In this document: positions 49,501 through 52,500 of the stretch, in pieces
Layout: each line of letters opens with the position of its first letter
Position numbering within the stretch: position 1 is the stretch's first letter
Origin: Antedon bifida
Lineage: Eukaryota > Echinodermata > Crinoidea > Comatulida > Antedonidae
Assembly: GCA_963402885.1 (NCBI GenBank)
Contig: OY727099.1
Location: 15,271,001 to 15,335,000, forward strand
Length of the DNA: 64,000 bases
Direction: 5' to 3'
Made by a program: the position numbers and the translations under genes
Notes under the pieces: model-generated
What the model was told of the DNA's origin: nothing
Seen by the model: the letters and a program-made list of their open reading frames with translations, nothing else
Database searches by the model: none

Positions 49501-52500
49501 TGGCATTGCATAGAAACCAAAATATTGAACATTGAGTGCGAAATTCGCGAACAGTATCCAAACGTCCAATTTAACAGATTTATTGTTACTTTTATGTGAT
49601 TTTTCTAATTTCTAATTCTAAGGTGTGGTATTCAGGATAAAGTTGATTAACAAATTTCGAGTTAAAATACAAGGCAGGTGCAAAAGGAAACTAGCGGGGC
49701 TATGCTACTTCAATTTGGTGATTTCCTGCCTCGCACTTTTGAGAAATGATAAAATGATGCCTCGCATTTTTTGATGGTAAAACGATGCCTCGCATAAAAT
49801 TTCTGACTTGCCTTCCCTGCCTCGTTGCCTCGCACTTTGTTACTACCCAAGTGCATTACGAGTAGATATAAATGTGATATTAAAATAAATTCCCATATGA
49901 CGTACCTATTACTGACGTCATATATTATGTTATAACTGCTTAAATTACATTATACTATGCAAACAATTTAGGAACTGCAGAAAAAACAAGTAAACATTCT
50001 CCTTGTTGAAATGAACATCATTTCCAAAGTTTAACTAAATCGGACGTCAGAAAGTGGGTTGATAATCATAAATTCAAAATGGCCGCTATTTACTATACTA
50101 TTCTGAAGCTCCGTATCTCCTTAACGGTTGGTTTTTGACCACCTAAGTGCATTGTGAGTAGATATAAATGTGATACTATGCTTTTCAATTAGCATATTTA
50201 TATTACTATATAATGTACATATGATGTCATAAGATAGTTATGACGTCATACATTTATTTATTTATTTTATGTGTCATCTCAATTTTGAATGGAAAACTGT
50301 GATAAACCCAGTTGGGGAATTGAGATGAGTTTGTGGAATGGACATAGATTGTCTAAAACCAACCGTTAAAATGGTATAGTAAATAGCGGCCAAACCTTGA
50401 AATACTGGAATGGTGTCCGGCGGGGTTTAGTTTTTTACCAACTCTGAAAGCAGATCTAGAAATATCGGAATGGTGTCAGACGGGGGATAGTTTCACCATG
50501 TAGTTTAAGTTCTATTTTTTTATTTTGTTTTTTATGTTTACAAACAAATGACAATAAATTTACTTACTAAAAGGTAGGGTGAGGTGGTTTACAACTTTGG
50601 CTATTGCGAAACTATTATTTTCTTGAGTCCCTGAGTCAAATCTATGTCTATCTATGTTTTCCAAATATAGGGTCTAAAACATCGCCAAAGTTTTTAGCCA
50701 TGAAATTGCGCCCTCAGACGAAAATTGTATGAACTACATTGTTTATTTAATGGAAATTCGAACAAATTCATTGCTCTAACTTCGTGTAGTAACGATCAGT
50801 AGAGAGAGACCATTTGACTTCACAGTACACACAAACTGTGACCTCACGGAATATTCAAATTTTTTTTCCAAAAATGAAATAAATGGACATTCTTTATGGT
50901 ATGTATGCTTTTTCTCTAAAATATTTGAATAATAAAGGCCTGATATCTAGAAAAAAACACTTTTTTCGCACTTTTGGCAATATTTCTCATAACAAAAGCA
51001 TATATGTCATATGAACTATATTATCTTGACATATAAAGACAAACAAATCCCAGGTCATGAGAGGCTCAACTACCTGTCAAGGTCCAGGGCCAAAATCAGT
51101 TCGGCCGGACCAGTTTTGGCTCTAAATTTGTTATCAAAATCAGTCAAGGTTTTTCTTCTGTCGATTTTAATTAAATTACTTGGCCTACGATATTTTAAAA
51201 ATTGTTTATCATCATGGGGAAACGAAGATATTAAAACAAAAGAGAAAAAATGGATTAAAAACAGGCAAATATATTGTACACAAAAAGCCTAACAATTATT
51301 ACTAATTATTGATGAGTTGCTACTAATAATGATAATAAAAAAACAGGTTTAATTTATAATATTAAAATAACAAATAAAACCCCGTAGTTTTCAATACAAT
51401 GACTAATCATGGCCTTTTTTTTATTTACTGAATACATTATGACTCATTTTGCATTTTTTTGGGGTGAAAAACTTCAATTTTTGGGAAAATTACAGATTTC
51501 ACAGCGCAAAACCCCAAAAACCCTGCGCAAACCTTCTTCAAACCAATTAATATTACTTAGATAGGTAGATTCACACAACCCTTGAGTGTGCGTGAGAGAC
51601 AGCGGTGGCGTGGTCCTACACAACGCTTAATGAATAGGGGTGTTTTAATACCAATTTCTCTAAAAATGTGATGAGGTCAGAGCACAACCATTTTGTTTAT
51701 TGTCGATGTTTTGATGATAAGAAAAAAAACTATGCAATTATTATTCTATAGCAGAATTTAGGCGGGTGGATTTTAAAACAATAATCTGTTGATATAAAGT
51801 TTGCAGTACACCTACTGTATATTTATATATATTTATTTTTTATATCTTTGTTAATTTTGTATTTTTATAGTTTATTTTGTATTTACTGTTTGTATTGTTT
51901 GAGGGTCCCTAATGATCAGCTTATGCTGGATGGATCACCCTCATTAAATATTGTTCAAATAAAAATAAAATAAATAAATATTAGTTCTGAAAAGAACTGT
52001 TGAGTTTCTCAACATTGCGATCAATATGGGGCTCCTGATCAATATTGGCTATCGTTATGCAAATTTTTATTTTCACTTATAACAAAGAAATTAAAAATTT
52101 GACTGCTAGAGGGCGCTACAAACAATATGTGACATAATCTAAACGCAATGTTTACACATGATGATGACTGCAGGCCAGTCACAAGTAGGGTTCTTATTTG
52201 AGCCTGAACGAGCATTTCTAAGTGATTAAGAGGATAAAAGTGACGATGATATGAGAGTAGCCTAATTGATAATGAGTTCGATTTTGTGTAAGACAGGAGA
52301 TAATGAATGCTGTAAATGGTGAATCGAGCTGCACTGAAATGTCGCGGTGTGTTGGAAGTGGCTGCTAATAGTATTAGTAATAACAATTACAATAGTTTTA
52401 ATTAATTTACTATTATAATGAAAACAATAAATATAATTATTAACAATATCACATCCTCAACCTAAACACACAGGCCTACTTCTTGTAGTAAAGCCTAGTG

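Noticed and set aside
50395-50490. Possible regulatory element conserved with 4330-4395
   Set aside because: The similarity is inverted and is flanked by other repeat signs, so a shared dispersed repeat is a simpler explanation.
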